Of a stretch of DNA of 64,000 bases, positions 1 through 7,042 are shown piece by piece. Source of the stretch: Microbacterium hatanonis (GTDB taxonomy: Bacteria; Actinomycetota; Actinomycetes; Actinomycetales; Microbacteriaceae); contig NZ_VRSV01000002.1 in assembly GCF_008017415.1 (NCBI RefSeq), positions 1,178,001 through 1,242,000 of the forward strand, read 5' to 3'. The notes under the pieces are model-generated. The model had not been told where the DNA came from. It did not search any database and worked only from the letters and a program-made list of their open reading frames with translations. A program made the translations under genes and the position numbers. Positions within the stretch are counted from its first letter, which is position 1, and each line of letters starts with the position of its first letter.

Positions 1-714
1 TTCGGTCGCGTCACCCTGCACGGCGGCGTCGTCGGCGATCGAGAACGACAGCCGACCGAACAGGTCGCCGGGGAGCACCAGGCTCGCCGCTTCGCGCACC
101 AGTGTGCCGACGTGGGCGACCTCGTCGCGCCGCGGCGGAGGGTCGTCGCGTACCCGCGCGGCGAGCGCGGTGGCCATGGCGAGGAGGTGGTCGCTGGTTG
201 CTCCGAGATGCCGCAGCATCTCGTCGGTGTCACCGATGCCTTCGCGCAGCAGATCGACGTAGCCGCGCACGGCCGTGACCGGCGAGAGGAAGTCGTGCAC
301 GAACGACCGGAGGAAGGCGTTGAGCTCGTCGTCGGCGCGCTTGGACGCGGTGAGGTCGCGGACGATCTTCACGAATCCCGTCGGCGTGCCGTGGGCGTCT
401 CGCACCGCCGTGATCGTGACGTGGGCCCAGAAGAGGGCGCCGTCCGATCGCACACGCCAGCCGGTGTCTTCGACATAGCCGTGAGCCAGGGCTGAGGCGA
501 GCAGCCTCTCCGGCACACCGCGCTCGCGGTCTTGGGGTCGGTAGAAGCGGGAGAAGTGCTCTCCGACGATCTCTTCGCGGGTGTATCCCTTGATGCGTTC
601 GGCGCCGGAGTTCCAGCTCTGCACGTAGCCGGATCGGTCGAGTTCGACGATCGCGAAGACCGCTACCTGGTCGCTCCAGGCGATCGAGGGTGGTCGGGTC
701 GAGGTGGGTTCCAC
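1..714 (-). CDS. PAS-domain sensor histidine kinase, C-terminus cut off by window edge
   Basis: The visible 238 codons read from a GTG at 714 preceded by a GGAG ribosome site. Residues about 15-125 form a PAS sensor domain (motifs SWNSGAERIKGYTREEIVG and RSDGALFWAHVTI), followed by a short linker and a DHp helix with the H-box FVHDFLSPVTAVRGY; His140 is the likely autophosphorylated residue. The ATP-binding domain would lie beyond position 1. There is no membrane segment or signal peptide in the visible part, so this looks like a cytoplasmic kinase. Partner regulator not visible. The start is chosen because it has the only good ribosome site upstream of the PAS fold and no upstream in-frame methionine is needed. 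Confidence 0.85.
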   Translation of the reverse strand, partial: MEPTSTRPPSIAWSDQVAVFAIVELDRSGYVQSWNSGAERIKGYTREEIVGEHFSRFYRPQDRERGVPERLLASALAHGYVEDTGWRVRSDGALFWAHVTITAVRDAHGTPTGFVKIVRDLTASKRADDELNAFLRSFVHDFLSPVTAVRGYVDLLREGIGDTDEMLRHLGATSDHLLAMATALAARVRDDPPPRRDEVAHVGTLVREAASLVLPGDLFGRLSFSIADDAAVQGDATE

Positions 715-786
715 GCGTACTCCGATTCACCGTTCCGGTTCCCCAACCACGAACAGCATGGCATCCGTCTGCTCCTGCTGTCGTGG

Positions 787-1146
787 TCAGGCGCGTGTGA
801 AACCGTCGAGGTCGGGGTCCCAGCTCGTGTCGGGATCGTTCAGCGCGTACAGCTCCGCGCCCGTCGCGCTGCGGCGGGGATAGCCGGGGTGCGAACGGAG
901 GGCAGCGGCGGCCTCGGAGAAGTCCAGCTCGTCGCCCTCCCACTCGGCGGGCGCGGACAGCACGTCGTTGCCGACGCCGATGACGAGCTCCGCCGTACCG
1001 TCGTCGTCGGTCGTGCGCGAGACGATCGGAATCGTCACCGCCTCCGCCCGGCCGTCGTTCGCGATGGCGGCAGTCAGCTTCACCAGCGCCTCCGCCACCT
1101 CGTTGGTCGTGATGATCGTCTCGCCCGCATAGGTGATGCTTCTCAT
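787..1146 (-). CDS. Small conserved-looking hypothetical protein, 119 aa
   Basis: I do not recognise a named family. The protein begins MRSITYAGETIITT and is acidic, with no signal peptide or membrane segment. The start at 1146 is preferred to the longer frame opening at 1194 because a GTGGAG ribosome site lies just upstream and the extra 16 residues are arginine-rich and unlike the rest. The C-terminal half ends in a proline/aspartate-rich tail (SWDPDLDGFTRA). It is probably monocistronic: the next gene downstream (histidine kinase) starts 73 bases away on the same strand and has its own ribosome site. Three 10-base direct repeats lie about 105 bases upstream and may regulate it. Confidence 0.7.
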   Translation of the reverse strand: MRSITYAGETIITTNEVAEALVKLTAAIANDGRAEAVTIPIVSRTTDDDGTAELVIGVGNDVLSAPAEWEGDELDFSEAAAALRSHPGYPRRSATGAELYALNDPDTSWDPDLDGFTRA

Positions 1147-1250
1147 CGCTCCACTCTGTCGTCCTACCCTCTTCCCGGGCCGACCCATTGCCATGGGAGG
1201 GACGGTGGGATAGGTCGGGCTCGCAGATCCCGGACAGCGCCGCCGAGGCC

Positions 1251-1280
1251 TGTTCGGGCGTGTTCGGGGTTGTTCGGAAT
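1251..1280. promoter_or_regulatory. Three tandem 10-bp direct repeats (TGTTCGG)
   Basis: TGTTCGGGCG, TGTTCGGGGT and TGTTCGGAAT follow one another at exactly 10-base spacing, one helical turn. This is the usual geometry for OmpR/PhoB-type response regulators, which bind head-to-tail. They lie upstream of the minus-strand gene starting at 1146, inside a 358-base gap (1147-1504) that holds no other gene I can support. The binding protein is unknown. Confidence 0.3.
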
Positions 1281-1479
1281 CACGGTCTCGGGCTGCACGG
1301 GCGACGGCACCGGCCTAGCGTCGAAGATGAGCGGGTCGGGATGTCAGCCCCTTTGTCATCGCGACCCGCTCGCATGATTCGACACGTGGAGATGCCGGGC
1401 CGTGGGGGGATCCCGGTCTCTCCGCCTCCGCCCTCGGGCGGAGCGATTCACCGCCGACGATGTCGGTGGATCCGTGCGC

Positions 1480-1529
1480 GACGGATGCTGCGCTCCCCGG
1501 TGCTTCAGGCGTGCAGCGCAGCATCCGTC
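1480..1529 (-). terminator. 15-bp perfect hairpin over the stop codon of the HTH/ECF-S gene
   Basis: Arms 1480-1494 and 1515-1529 are perfectly complementary (GACGGATGCTGCGCT and its complement), with a 20-base loop holding the stop codon of the minus-strand gene. There is no U-tract, so it is either a weak terminator or an mRNA-stabilising or repeat hairpin. The arm contains the GGATGCTGC oligomer that recurs through the window. Confidence 0.5.
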
Positions 1530-2521
1530 CGCGTCTCGCCATCGCGCCGAGACTCGCCGGTCGCCATGCGACCGACCATCGAGCCGACCAGATCGTGCTT
1601 CAGCATGCGGGCCGGAAGCAGGCCGATCACCGCGAGGGCGATGAAGCCCGAGATGAGCTTGTCGGCCAACGAGGTCAGCAGGTTCGCGGTGAAGACCGCC
1701 GGGGCGAGCTCCTCGCCCGAGGCGACGAGACCTTCGGCGATCTGGTCGCTGGCGTGACCCGTCTCGCCGCCGAAGACCGTCATCAGCACCGGCACCGAGA
1801 CGATCGTGCAGACGACGCCGACGATCAGGCTCAGCGCGAAGAACCTCGGCAGCGACCGCGCTCCGCCGAACGCGCGGACGCCGTAGCCCCACGCCAGAGC
1901 GCCCGCGATGTTGACGAGTCCGAACGGCAGCGAATCGGTGGTGCCGGAGACCGTCTCGACGGCCGTGGAGCCGGCGGCGACGAGCACCCCCCACCAGGGA
2001 CCGAACGCCATGGCGGCGACCGCCGTGCCGATCATGTCCAGGAAGAGCGGGAGGCCGAGGGTGGCGACCGCGGCGCTGCCCGAGAAGTTCAGGACGACGC
2101 AGCCGACGAGCAGGATCGCCGTCCACAGGGCCGAGTGCTGTGCTGCGGGCTGCGTCACCGGCTGTGCCGCGGTCTGCCTCACCGGAGGAGGCGTCGGCTG
2201 GGCGGGAGCTGCGTGCCGGGCCTTCTGTGCGAGACCGCAGCGAGTCTCCCAGCCCTCGGCCTCCGCGTCGTCGGCTCCGAGTGCTCGCACGATCTCGCCC
2301 ACGAGGGCGGCGTTGATCCGCGAGCGACCCAGCCGGAAGGCGTCGTAGACCGTCGTCCGGGCGGGTACCGACGCCGAGACGGGCACCCCGCGCTCGATCC
2401 GGGCCAGCGCGATGCGGCTTCCGATCTCGGCGTACGACGGGCCTCCGGCGCGGGCGCGGAGTTCTCGCAGGCTCCTCGCGATGTCGTCGAAATCATCGTT
2501 CGTTCGGTCGTCCGCAGGCAC
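1505..2521 (-). CDS. Fusion of a helix-turn-helix domain and an ECF-transporter S-component-like membrane domain
   Basis: Residues about 15-90 form the actinobacterial XRE-like helix-turn-helix often found at protein N-termini (ELRARAGGPSYAEIGSRI, TTVYDAFRLGR, EIVRALGA). An alanine/proline/glutamine-rich linker (100-130) leads to about six hydrophobic segments (about 133-320). That part carries the S-component-like stretch LDMIGTAVAAMAFGPWWGVLVA followed by TGTTDSLPFGLVNIAG-type loops. S components bind vitamins or metals and need an EcfA/EcfT module; none is adjacent. A DNA-binding-like domain on a membrane protein suggests either a membrane-tethered regulator that senses its ligand directly or a domain kept for protein contacts. 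Family assignment of the membrane half is by pattern, so moderately sure; function is inference. Confidence 0.65.
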   Translation of the reverse strand: MPADDRTNDDFDDIARSLRELRARAGGPSYAEIGSRIALARIERGVPVSASVPARTTVYDAFRLGRSRINAALVGEIVRALGADDAEAEGWETRCGLAQKARHAAPAQPTPPPVRQTAAQPVTQPAAQHSALWTAILLVGCVVLNFSGSAAVATLGLPLFLDMIGTAVAAMAFGPWWGVLVAAGSTAVETVSGTTDSLPFGLVNIAGALAWGYGVRAFGGARSLPRFFALSLIVGVVCTIVSVPVLMTVFGGETGHASDQIAEGLVASGEELAPAVFTANLLTSLADKLISGFIALAVIGLLPARMLKHDLVGSMVGRMATGESRRDGETRTDAALHA

Positions 2522-2669
2522 CGGCGTTTCCCCCTTTGCCGGGAGGCCCCCCCGCCCGGCTCCAGAAGCCTAAGCGACGAGGCGTCGATCTCGCGGACTC
2601 GCCACGACGACCCGTCCCGGGTCTGCGAAAGGACCCCTAGGGGGAGGAAGGGGGCTATATAGGGGTTTC

Positions 2670-2689
2670 TGTCCCCCATTCAGGGGACA
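2670..2689. promoter_or_regulatory. TGTCCCCC palindromic operator candidate
   Basis: TGTCCCCC-ATTC-AGGGGACA, one mismatch from a perfect inverted repeat with 8-base arms. A plus-strand -10-like TAATGT follows at 2698-2703. A TATATA box lies on the other side at 2657-2662, in the direction of the minus-strand gene starting at 2521. The same palindrome with perfect arms occurs at 38007-38026. The binding protein is not identifiable from this window. Confidence 0.45.
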
Positions 2690-2709
2690 AGATCGGCTAA
2701 TGTCTGTGT

Positions 2710-2797
2710 CAGCGACGAGACGCACGGCACCGCGAATCGTCGCCTGCAGAAACCGGACCCCCGCCCGTCTTGTCTCGACAGGGCGGGGGTCCCTCTT
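2710..2797 (+). ncRNA. Candidate small RNA between the GTCCCC operator and a strong hairpin
   Basis: There is no reading frame here. A palindromic operator and a -10-like TAATGT are followed about 50 bases later by a 12-bp GC hairpin (2755-2792) and the pyrimidine tract CTCTTCTCTT, which would give an RNA of roughly 85-90 nt. The alternative is that the hairpin only terminates the convergent lipid kinase gene and nothing is transcribed rightward. Low confidence. Confidence 0.25.
2755..2792. terminator. 12-bp GC-rich terminator hairpin
   Basis: GGACCCCCGCCC (2755-2766) pairs perfectly with GGGCGGGGGTCC (2781-2792) around a 14-base loop. It lies 16 bases beyond the stop codon of the minus-strand lipid kinase gene. 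On the plus strand it is followed by a pyrimidine tract, so it could act in both directions. Confidence 0.7.
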
Positions 2798-2808
2798 CTC
2801 TTCCCGGG

Positions 2809-3744
2809 TCAGCGCACCCGGACCGCGGACGGCTGCAGAGACACGGTGAACTCCCGCGTCTCGCCGATCTCCTCGCCGTCGATCTCGAACGCCCGCGGGT
2901 CGGGAAGCGTCACCCGGATCTTCTTCGCTCGGCCATGCGAGACCGACTCGGAGCTGGTCGTGTCGTCCTTCTTGGTGATCAGGCGCATGAGCCCGTTGTC
3001 CCACATCATCGTCTTGAGGGTTCCCATCCACTGGCCGAGCCCTTCGGCGCTCAGCAGCAGGAAGTCGAGCTCGCCGTCGGAGGGATCGGCGTCGGGCAGC
3101 AGCGTGAAGCCGCCCTGCAGCGTGCCGCAGTTCGCGATCAGCAGCGTATGGCCCTGTTCGTCGCGGCCCGGCTCGTCGTCGACGGTGAGATGGAAGGGCA
3201 CGATGTCGCTGGCGGCGAGGGCCCGCCCGAGCGACTCGACGTAGGCGAGCCAGCCGGCCTTGCTCTTGAGCTCGTCGTCGGTCTCGGCGATCATCTGCGC
3301 ATCGATTCCGAAACCGATCATGACGACGAAGCCGTGGCGTTCGGTTCCGGTGTCGAGGTCGACGTCGACCCAGCCGACGTCGATGGCGGTGGCGCTGCCG
3401 GTGAGGGCGCGGTCGACCGCCTTCGCAATGTCGTTGATCGGGACACCGAGGTTGCGCGCGAGCAGGTTGCCCGTTCCGAGCGGCACGATGCCGAGGTCGA
3501 CGTCGGCCTTCTCGTCGGCGAGGTGCTCGGCGACCGCGCGCACGGTGCCGTCGCCGCCCGCGACGATGACCACGTCGGGTGAGGCCTCGAGGGCGCGGCG
3601 GGCGGCGCCCTGGCCGGGGTCGTCCACGCTGGTCTCGAACCACTGAACGTCGGCGTCGGAGCCGAGCGTTTCGTCGAGAGGCGTCTCGAGGGCCTCCCGC
3701 TCGGTCTTCGACGGGTTCCAGACGACCGCTACCCGGGTGCTCAT
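2809..3744 (-). CDS. Diacylglycerol kinase-family lipid kinase (DagK/YegS type)
   Basis: A 311-residue cytosolic protein with the diacylglycerol-kinase catalytic signature: VVIVAGGDGTV (GGDGTV at 63-68), then IVPLGTGNLLARNLG (about 87-100). It also has the C-terminal beta-sandwich usual for bacterial DagK/YegS (FLLLSAEGLGQWMG, RAFEIDGEEIG). It would phosphorylate diacylglycerol or a related lipid with ATP, recycling lipid in phospholipid or lipoglycan turnover. Length is normal for the family. It is monocistronic, with a strong hairpin terminator just downstream. The exact lipid substrate cannot be read from sequence. Confidence 0.9.
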   Translation of the reverse strand: MSTRVAVVWNPSKTEREALETPLDETLGSDADVQWFETSVDDPGQGAARRALEASPDVVIVAGGDGTVRAVAEHLADEKADVDLGIVPLGTGNLLARNLGVPINDIAKAVDRALTGSATAIDVGWVDVDLDTGTERHGFVVMIGFGIDAQMIAETDDELKSKAGWLAYVESLGRALAASDIVPFHLTVDDEPGRDEQGHTLLIANCGTLQGGFTLLPDADPSDGELDFLLLSAEGLGQWMGTLKTMMWDNGLMRLITKKDDTTSSESVSHGRAKKIRVTLPDPRAFEIDGEEIGETREFTVSLQPSAVRVR

Positions 3745-3902
3745 TCTCGTGGTTCCCCCTCAGTCAGGACCTGCTCGCGGCGACGAGCGTCGTCGCGGTG
3801 TCGCCACAGTCTGACCCCCGCCGCGAGGCAGCGCCAACTCCTTGCGGCGGGCTCGACTTCCGGGCGGTCGTCGCGCTAGGGGCGGAGCGGTAGCGGCTTC
3901 TC

Positions 3903-3954
3903 GGTACTCGGTCTTGCCAAGTACCGCTATTCGGCGTTACTATCTACCGGTACT
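3903..3954 (+). promoter_or_regulatory. PadR operator candidate and promoter region
   Basis: GGTACT (3903-3908) and AGTACC (3920-3925) form an inverted repeat with an 11-base spacer, and a third copy GGTACT lies at 3949-3954, about 30 bases before the padR start. PadR repressors usually autoregulate from such dyads. The spacing suggests repression of the whole padR-ABC operon. Confidence 0.45.
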
Positions 3955-3981
3955 CAATGACACGGAGTAGTGAGGTATCGC

Positions 3982-4326
3982 ATGGCAAAACAGATGACCG
4001 AAATGCTCAAGGGCACGCTCGAGGGCATCGTCTTGGCGCTGCTGGCCGTGCAACCGGCCTACGGCTACGAGATCACAGCGCGGCTGCGCGAACAGGGCTT
4101 CTCCGACATCGTCGAGGGCACCGTCTACGCGCTGCTGATCCGCGTCGAGCAGCGGGGTCTCGTCGCCGTCGAGAAGGTGCCCTCGGAGAAGGGGCCGCCC
4201 CGCAAGGTCTACTCGCTCAACGCGCAGGGGAGCGAGTACCTCGACGAGTTCTGGAGATCGTGGAGCTTCCTCGTCGACCGCATCGAGAGCCTCCACACCC
4301 CGCACACGAGAAACCAAGGAGAGTAG
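3982..4326 (+). CDS. PadR family transcriptional repressor
   Basis: A 114-residue winged-helix protein with the PadR N-terminal pattern: MLKGTLEGIVLALLAVQPAYGYEITARL, then EGTVYALLIRVEQRGLV and the wing GPPRKVYSLNAQG. PadR proteins repress stress or drug-exporter genes and are released by ligand. The ATG at 3982 is preferred over a GTG at 3970, whose GGAG is too close; a TGAGGT site serves the ATG. It is the first gene of a four-gene operon: the DUF1048 gene begins 2 bases after its stop, then the ABC ATPase and permease follow with overlaps. The dyads upstream support autoregulation. Confidence 0.92.
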   Translation: MAKQMTEMLKGTLEGIVLALLAVQPAYGYEITARLREQGFSDIVEGTVYALLIRVEQRGLVAVEKVPSEKGPPRKVYSLNAQGSEYLDEFWRSWSFLVDRIESLHTPHTRNQGE

Positions 4327-4328
4327 CC

Positions 4329-4703
4329 ATGGCTGCGAAGTGGATCGAGACCCTCACCGGGTCGCTGGAGCAGAAGAAGCAGTACCGTCAGGCGACCGCA
4401 CGCATCGAGGCGCTGCCCGAGCCGCACCACCAGGCCGCGAAAGCGCTGAGCCGATACCTCATGTACTACGCCGGCGTCACTGACGGCGGCACGCTCGTGA
4501 CGATGTTCGCCGACCACGCCGACCTCTGGGAACGCGCCGCGGTCGACGCGACGCCCGTGCGCGAGATCGTCGGCGACGACCCCGTCGAATTCGCCGAGTC
4601 GTTCGCCCGCGCGTACTCGGGCGCGCAGTGGATCGACAAGGAACGAGCACGCCTCACCTCGGCGATCGACGCCGCGGCGGGCGAGCCGAGCGCATCCTCA
4701 TGA
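4329..4703 (+). CDS. DUF1048-family small protein
   Basis: A 124-residue soluble protein starting MAAKWIETLTGSLEQKKQYRQ, the pattern of DUF1048 proteins. These are commonly encoded between a PadR regulator and an ABC exporter in Gram-positive bacteria. It is mostly helical with no signal or membrane segment. Its stop codon overlaps the start of the ATPase gene (ATGA), so the two are translationally coupled. Biochemical role unknown; from context it is an accessory or modulator of the PadR-controlled exporter. Confidence 0.85.
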   Translation: MAAKWIETLTGSLEQKKQYRQATARIEALPEPHHQAAKALSRYLMYYAGVTDGGTLVTMFADHADLWERAAVDATPVREIVGDDPVEFAESFARAYSGAQWIDKERARLTSAIDAAAGEPSASS

Positions 4704-5476
4704 ACGCCGTCGACGTCCGTGGGGTCACGAAGTCGTACGGCGCCGTGCACGTGCTGCGCGGTGTCGACCTCGAGGTGGGAGAGGGCAGCATCCTGGCTCT
4801 TCTCGGCTCGAACGGGGCCGGGAAGACGACCCTGGTGCGGATCCTCTCGACCCTGTCGAGGCCCGACGCGGGCAGCGCGATCGTCCACGGGTTCGACGTC
4901 GTCACTCAGTCCGGCGAGGTGCGGGAGTCGATCAGTCTCACGGGGCAGTTCGCCGCCGTCGACGAGGTGCTCAGCGGTCGCGAGAACCTCGTGCTGGTGG
5001 CGAGGCTCCGGCACCTGAAGAACCCTCGCGCGATCGCCGACGCCCTGGTGGAGCGCTTCGACCTCGTCGAAGCCGGCGATCGTCGCGCGGGCGGCTACTC
5101 CGGGGGCATGCGACGTCGCCTCGACATCGCGATGAGCCTGATCGGCGACCCTCCCGTGATCTTCCTGGACGAACCCACCACGGGTCTCGACCCCCAGGCG
5201 CGCGCCGAGGTGTGGCGGACGATCGCTCGGCTCGCTGCGAGCGGCACCACGGTGCTCCTGACCACGCAATACCTCGACGAGGCCGAGCATCTGGCCGACC
5301 GCATCGCGATCCTGCACGAGGGCAGGATCATCCAGAACGGCACGCTCGACGAACTGCGGCGGCTGCTGCCTCCCGCCGAGGTCGAGTACGTCGAGAAGCA
5401 GCCGACGCTCGAGGACGTCTTCCTCGCCCTGGTCGGCGGTTCGGGCGACGAGCCCGCGCACCGGAAGGACCTCTGA
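4700..5476 (+). CDS. ABC transporter ATP-binding protein, daunorubicin-resistance (DrrA) type
   Basis: A 258-residue nucleotide-binding subunit. Walker A is GSNGAGKTTL, the signature motif is YSGGMRRRLDIAMSL, and Walker B is PVIFLDEPTTGLDPQAR followed by TTVLLTTQYLDEAEHLADRIAIL. This DrrA-like set energises export of drugs or lipids. The start ATG at 4700 overlaps the preceding stop (ATGA). It is co-transcribed with and overlaps the permease gene by one base (TGATG). The C-terminal EYVEKQPTLEDVFLALVG is the usual DrrA tail. Substrate unknown; the PadR control suggests a toxic compound. Confidence 0.93.
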   Translation: MNAVDVRGVTKSYGAVHVLRGVDLEVGEGSILALLGSNGAGKTTLVRILSTLSRPDAGSAIVHGFDVVTQSGEVRESISLTGQFAAVDEVLSGRENLVLVARLRHLKNPRAIADALVERFDLVEAGDRRAGGYSGGMRRRLDIAMSLIGDPPVIFLDEPTTGLDPQARAEVWRTIARLAASGTTVLLTTQYLDEAEHLADRIAILHEGRIIQNGTLDELRRLLPPAEVEYVEKQPTLEDVFLALVGGSGDEPAHRKDL

Positions 5477-6240
5477 TGACCGGCCACGTCCTCGGCGACA
5501 CCGGCGTGCTGACCGGGCGCTCGCTGCGCCACATCCTGCGCAGCCCCGACACGATCATCACCACGGCGGTCACCCCGGTCGCGCTCATGCTGCTGTTCGT
5601 CTTCGTGCTCGGGGGAGCGATCGACACGGGGTCGAGCGAGAGCTACGTCGACTACCTCCTGCCGGGCATCCTGCTGATCACGATCGCGTCGGGGGTGGCG
5701 TACACTGCCTACCGGCTGTTCCTGGATCTGCAGGGCGGGATCTTCGAGCGGTTCCGGTCGATGCCCATCGCACGCTCCAGCATCCTCTGGGCCCACGTGC
5801 TCACGTCTCTCGCGGCGAACGTCGCGGCCCTGGTGATCGTCGTCGGGGTGGCGCTGGTCCTTGGCTTCCGCACCGGCGCCTCGATCGGCGCGTGGCTGGC
5901 GGTCGCCGGCATCCTGGTGCTCTTCACGCTCGCGCTCACGTGGATCGCGGTGGTCGCGGGCCTCTCGGCCAAGACGATCGACGGGGCCAGCGGCTTCAGC
6001 TACCCGCTGATCTTCCTGCCGTTCATCAGCTCGGCGTTCGTGCCGACCGACTCGATGCCGGGTCCGGTGGCGTGGTTCGCCGAGAACCAGCCCGTCACGT
6101 CGGTCGTCGACACCGTGCGCGCGCTGTTCGCCGGCCAGCCCGTCGGAGGCGCGATCTGGGTGGCGCTGGCGTGGCTCGTGGGCATTCTCGTGGTCGCGTA
6201 CGCGGCCGCGATCGCCATCTACCGGCGCCGCCTGAGCTGA
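5476..6240 (+). CDS. ABC-2 type permease of the PadR-controlled exporter (DrrB type)
   Basis: A 254-residue integral membrane protein with six predicted helices. It has the ABC-2 pattern SLRHILRSPDTIITTAVTPVALMLLFVFVLGG and the coupling-loop region GGIFERFRSMPIARSSILWAHV. It pairs with the ATPase encoded immediately upstream to form an export pump. It is the last gene of the operon and is followed 16 bases later by a 22-bp perfect hairpin that probably terminates transcription. Confidence 0.92.
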   Translation: MTGHVLGDTGVLTGRSLRHILRSPDTIITTAVTPVALMLLFVFVLGGAIDTGSSESYVDYLLPGILLITIASGVAYTAYRLFLDLQGGIFERFRSMPIARSSILWAHVLTSLAANVAALVIVVGVALVLGFRTGASIGAWLAVAGILVLFTLALTWIAVVAGLSAKTIDGASGFSYPLIFLPFISSAFVPTDSMPGPVAWFAENQPVTSVVDTVRALFAGQPVGGAIWVALAWLVGILVVAYAAAIAIYRRRLS

Positions 6241-6256
6241 CCCCGGTGTTCTCGCT

Positions 6257-6316
6257 CTGAGAGTCCAAGACACCCGGATGCTGCGCGAAGCGCGTCCGGG
6301 TGTCTTGGACTCTCAG
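6257..6316. repeat. Copy 1 of a long perfect palindromic repeat (22-bp stem)
   Basis: Arms 6257-6278 and 6295-6316 are perfectly complementary (CTGAGAGTCCAAGACACC...). The loop contains part of GGATGCTGCGC. A second copy at 6529-6588 is nearly identical, and where they differ in the stem (CCAAGAC/GTCTTGG versus CCACGAC/GTCGTGG) both arms changed together. Likely roles are a bidirectional terminator between the convergent permease and 59-aa genes, or a mobile palindromic element. Confidence 0.8.
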
Positions 6317-6326
6317 TGGGACGGCG

Positions 6327-6506
6327 TCAGTCTTCGAGGTCGCCGGGGGCCTCGGGCTCGGCCTCGGTCTTCTCGACCTTGCCGCGGAGCTGGTCGGCCA
6401 TCGCGGCGGCGCCGTGCTCGCCGTGCTCGTCGTCGACCTTCGCGATCAGCTTGCCGAGCTCGGTGTCGGAGCCGGTCGGGTCGGTGTCGTTCTCGTCGGT
6501 GCTCAT
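6327..6506 (-). CDS. Small acidic protein, 59 aa, unknown function
   Basis: An ATG at 6506 opens a 59-codon frame: MSTDENDTDPTGSDTELGK, then LIAKVDDEHGEHGAAAMADQ and a glutamate/proline-rich tail ending GDLED. The composition is strongly acidic and probably disordered at both ends, with one amphipathic helix around residues 17-45 and no membrane segment. It lies exactly between the two palindromic repeats, which would isolate its transcript. I do not recognise the family. The third-position GC is as high as in neighbouring genes, which supports it being real. Confidence 0.6.
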   Translation of the reverse strand: MSTDENDTDPTGSDTELGKLIAKVDDEHGEHGAAAMADQLRGKVEKTEAEPEAPGDLED

Positions 6507-6528
6507 GCGGCGACCCTACGGTTCCCCC

Positions 6529-6588
6529 CTGAGAGTCCACGACACCCGGATGCTGCGCGGGGCGCGCCCGGGTGTCGTGGACTCTCAG
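6529..6588. repeat. Copy 2 of the long perfect palindromic repeat (21-bp stem)
   Basis: Arms 6529-6549 and 6568-6588 pair perfectly. It differs from copy 1 by a compensated base pair in the stem and changes in the loop. The stop codon of the VanZ-like gene (6585-6587) lies inside its right arm, so it can serve as that gene's terminator. Confidence 0.8.
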
Positions 6589-7034
6589 CGGGAGTGGCCC
6601 TGAGGCGTCCGGCGGGGCTCGCGCCGACGGGTGACGGCGGCGGCGATGAGGATGCCGATGCAGGTGCCGGCGGTGTTCGCGAGGATGTCGGAGATGCTGG
6701 CCGTCCGCTTGTCGAGCAGCTCGGCCTGCAGACCCTCGATCGTGATCGTCGTCAGCAGCCCGATGGGCAGCACGAGATAGCGGGAGCGCTCGAGCACGAA
6801 GCTGAGCAGCAGTCCGAGCGGGACGAAGAACAGCACGTTCGCCGTGACCTCGATGCGCACGTAGGTCGCCCACGGCAGCCACCGCTCGATGCGGTCGAGC
6901 AGCCCGACCGCGCCGCTGTCGACCGGCACGGGCCAGAAGGCGATGAGCAGGACGACGACGCCGTAGACGACGAGGAGCTGCAGGGCGATACGCCGTCGGC
7001 GCGCGTCGCGCGAGCGGGTGTCGGTCTCGATCAT
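6585..7034 (-). CDS. VanZ-family membrane protein
   Basis: A 149-residue protein with about four membrane helices. The VanZ-like pattern is VTANVLFFVPLGLLLSF, then LLTTITIEGLQAELLDKRTASISDILANTAGTCIGILIA. VanZ-like proteins are small membrane proteins of uncertain function; some are linked to glycopeptide tolerance. The ATG at 7034 is chosen over a far-upstream methionine because it matches the family length and gives a coherent first helix. It follows the DUF5684-type gene by 8 bases and is probably co-transcribed with it. Confidence 0.85.
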   Translation of the reverse strand: MIETDTRSRDARRRRIALQLLVVYGVVVLLIAFWPVPVDSGAVGLLDRIERWLPWATYVRIEVTANVLFFVPLGLLLSFVLERSRYLVLPIGLLTTITIEGLQAELLDKRTASISDILANTAGTCIGILIAAAVTRRREPRRTPQGHSR

Positions 7035-7042
7035 CCGGTGGT

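Noticed and set aside
230..943. Long arginine/proline-rich frame antisense to real genes
   Set aside because: Shadow frame crossing the start of the histidine kinase gene; composition is typical of antisense reading in high-GC DNA.
1460..2662. 400-codon plus-strand frame
   Set aside because: Antisense to the HTH/ECF-S gene; charged low-complexity sequence with no fold pattern.
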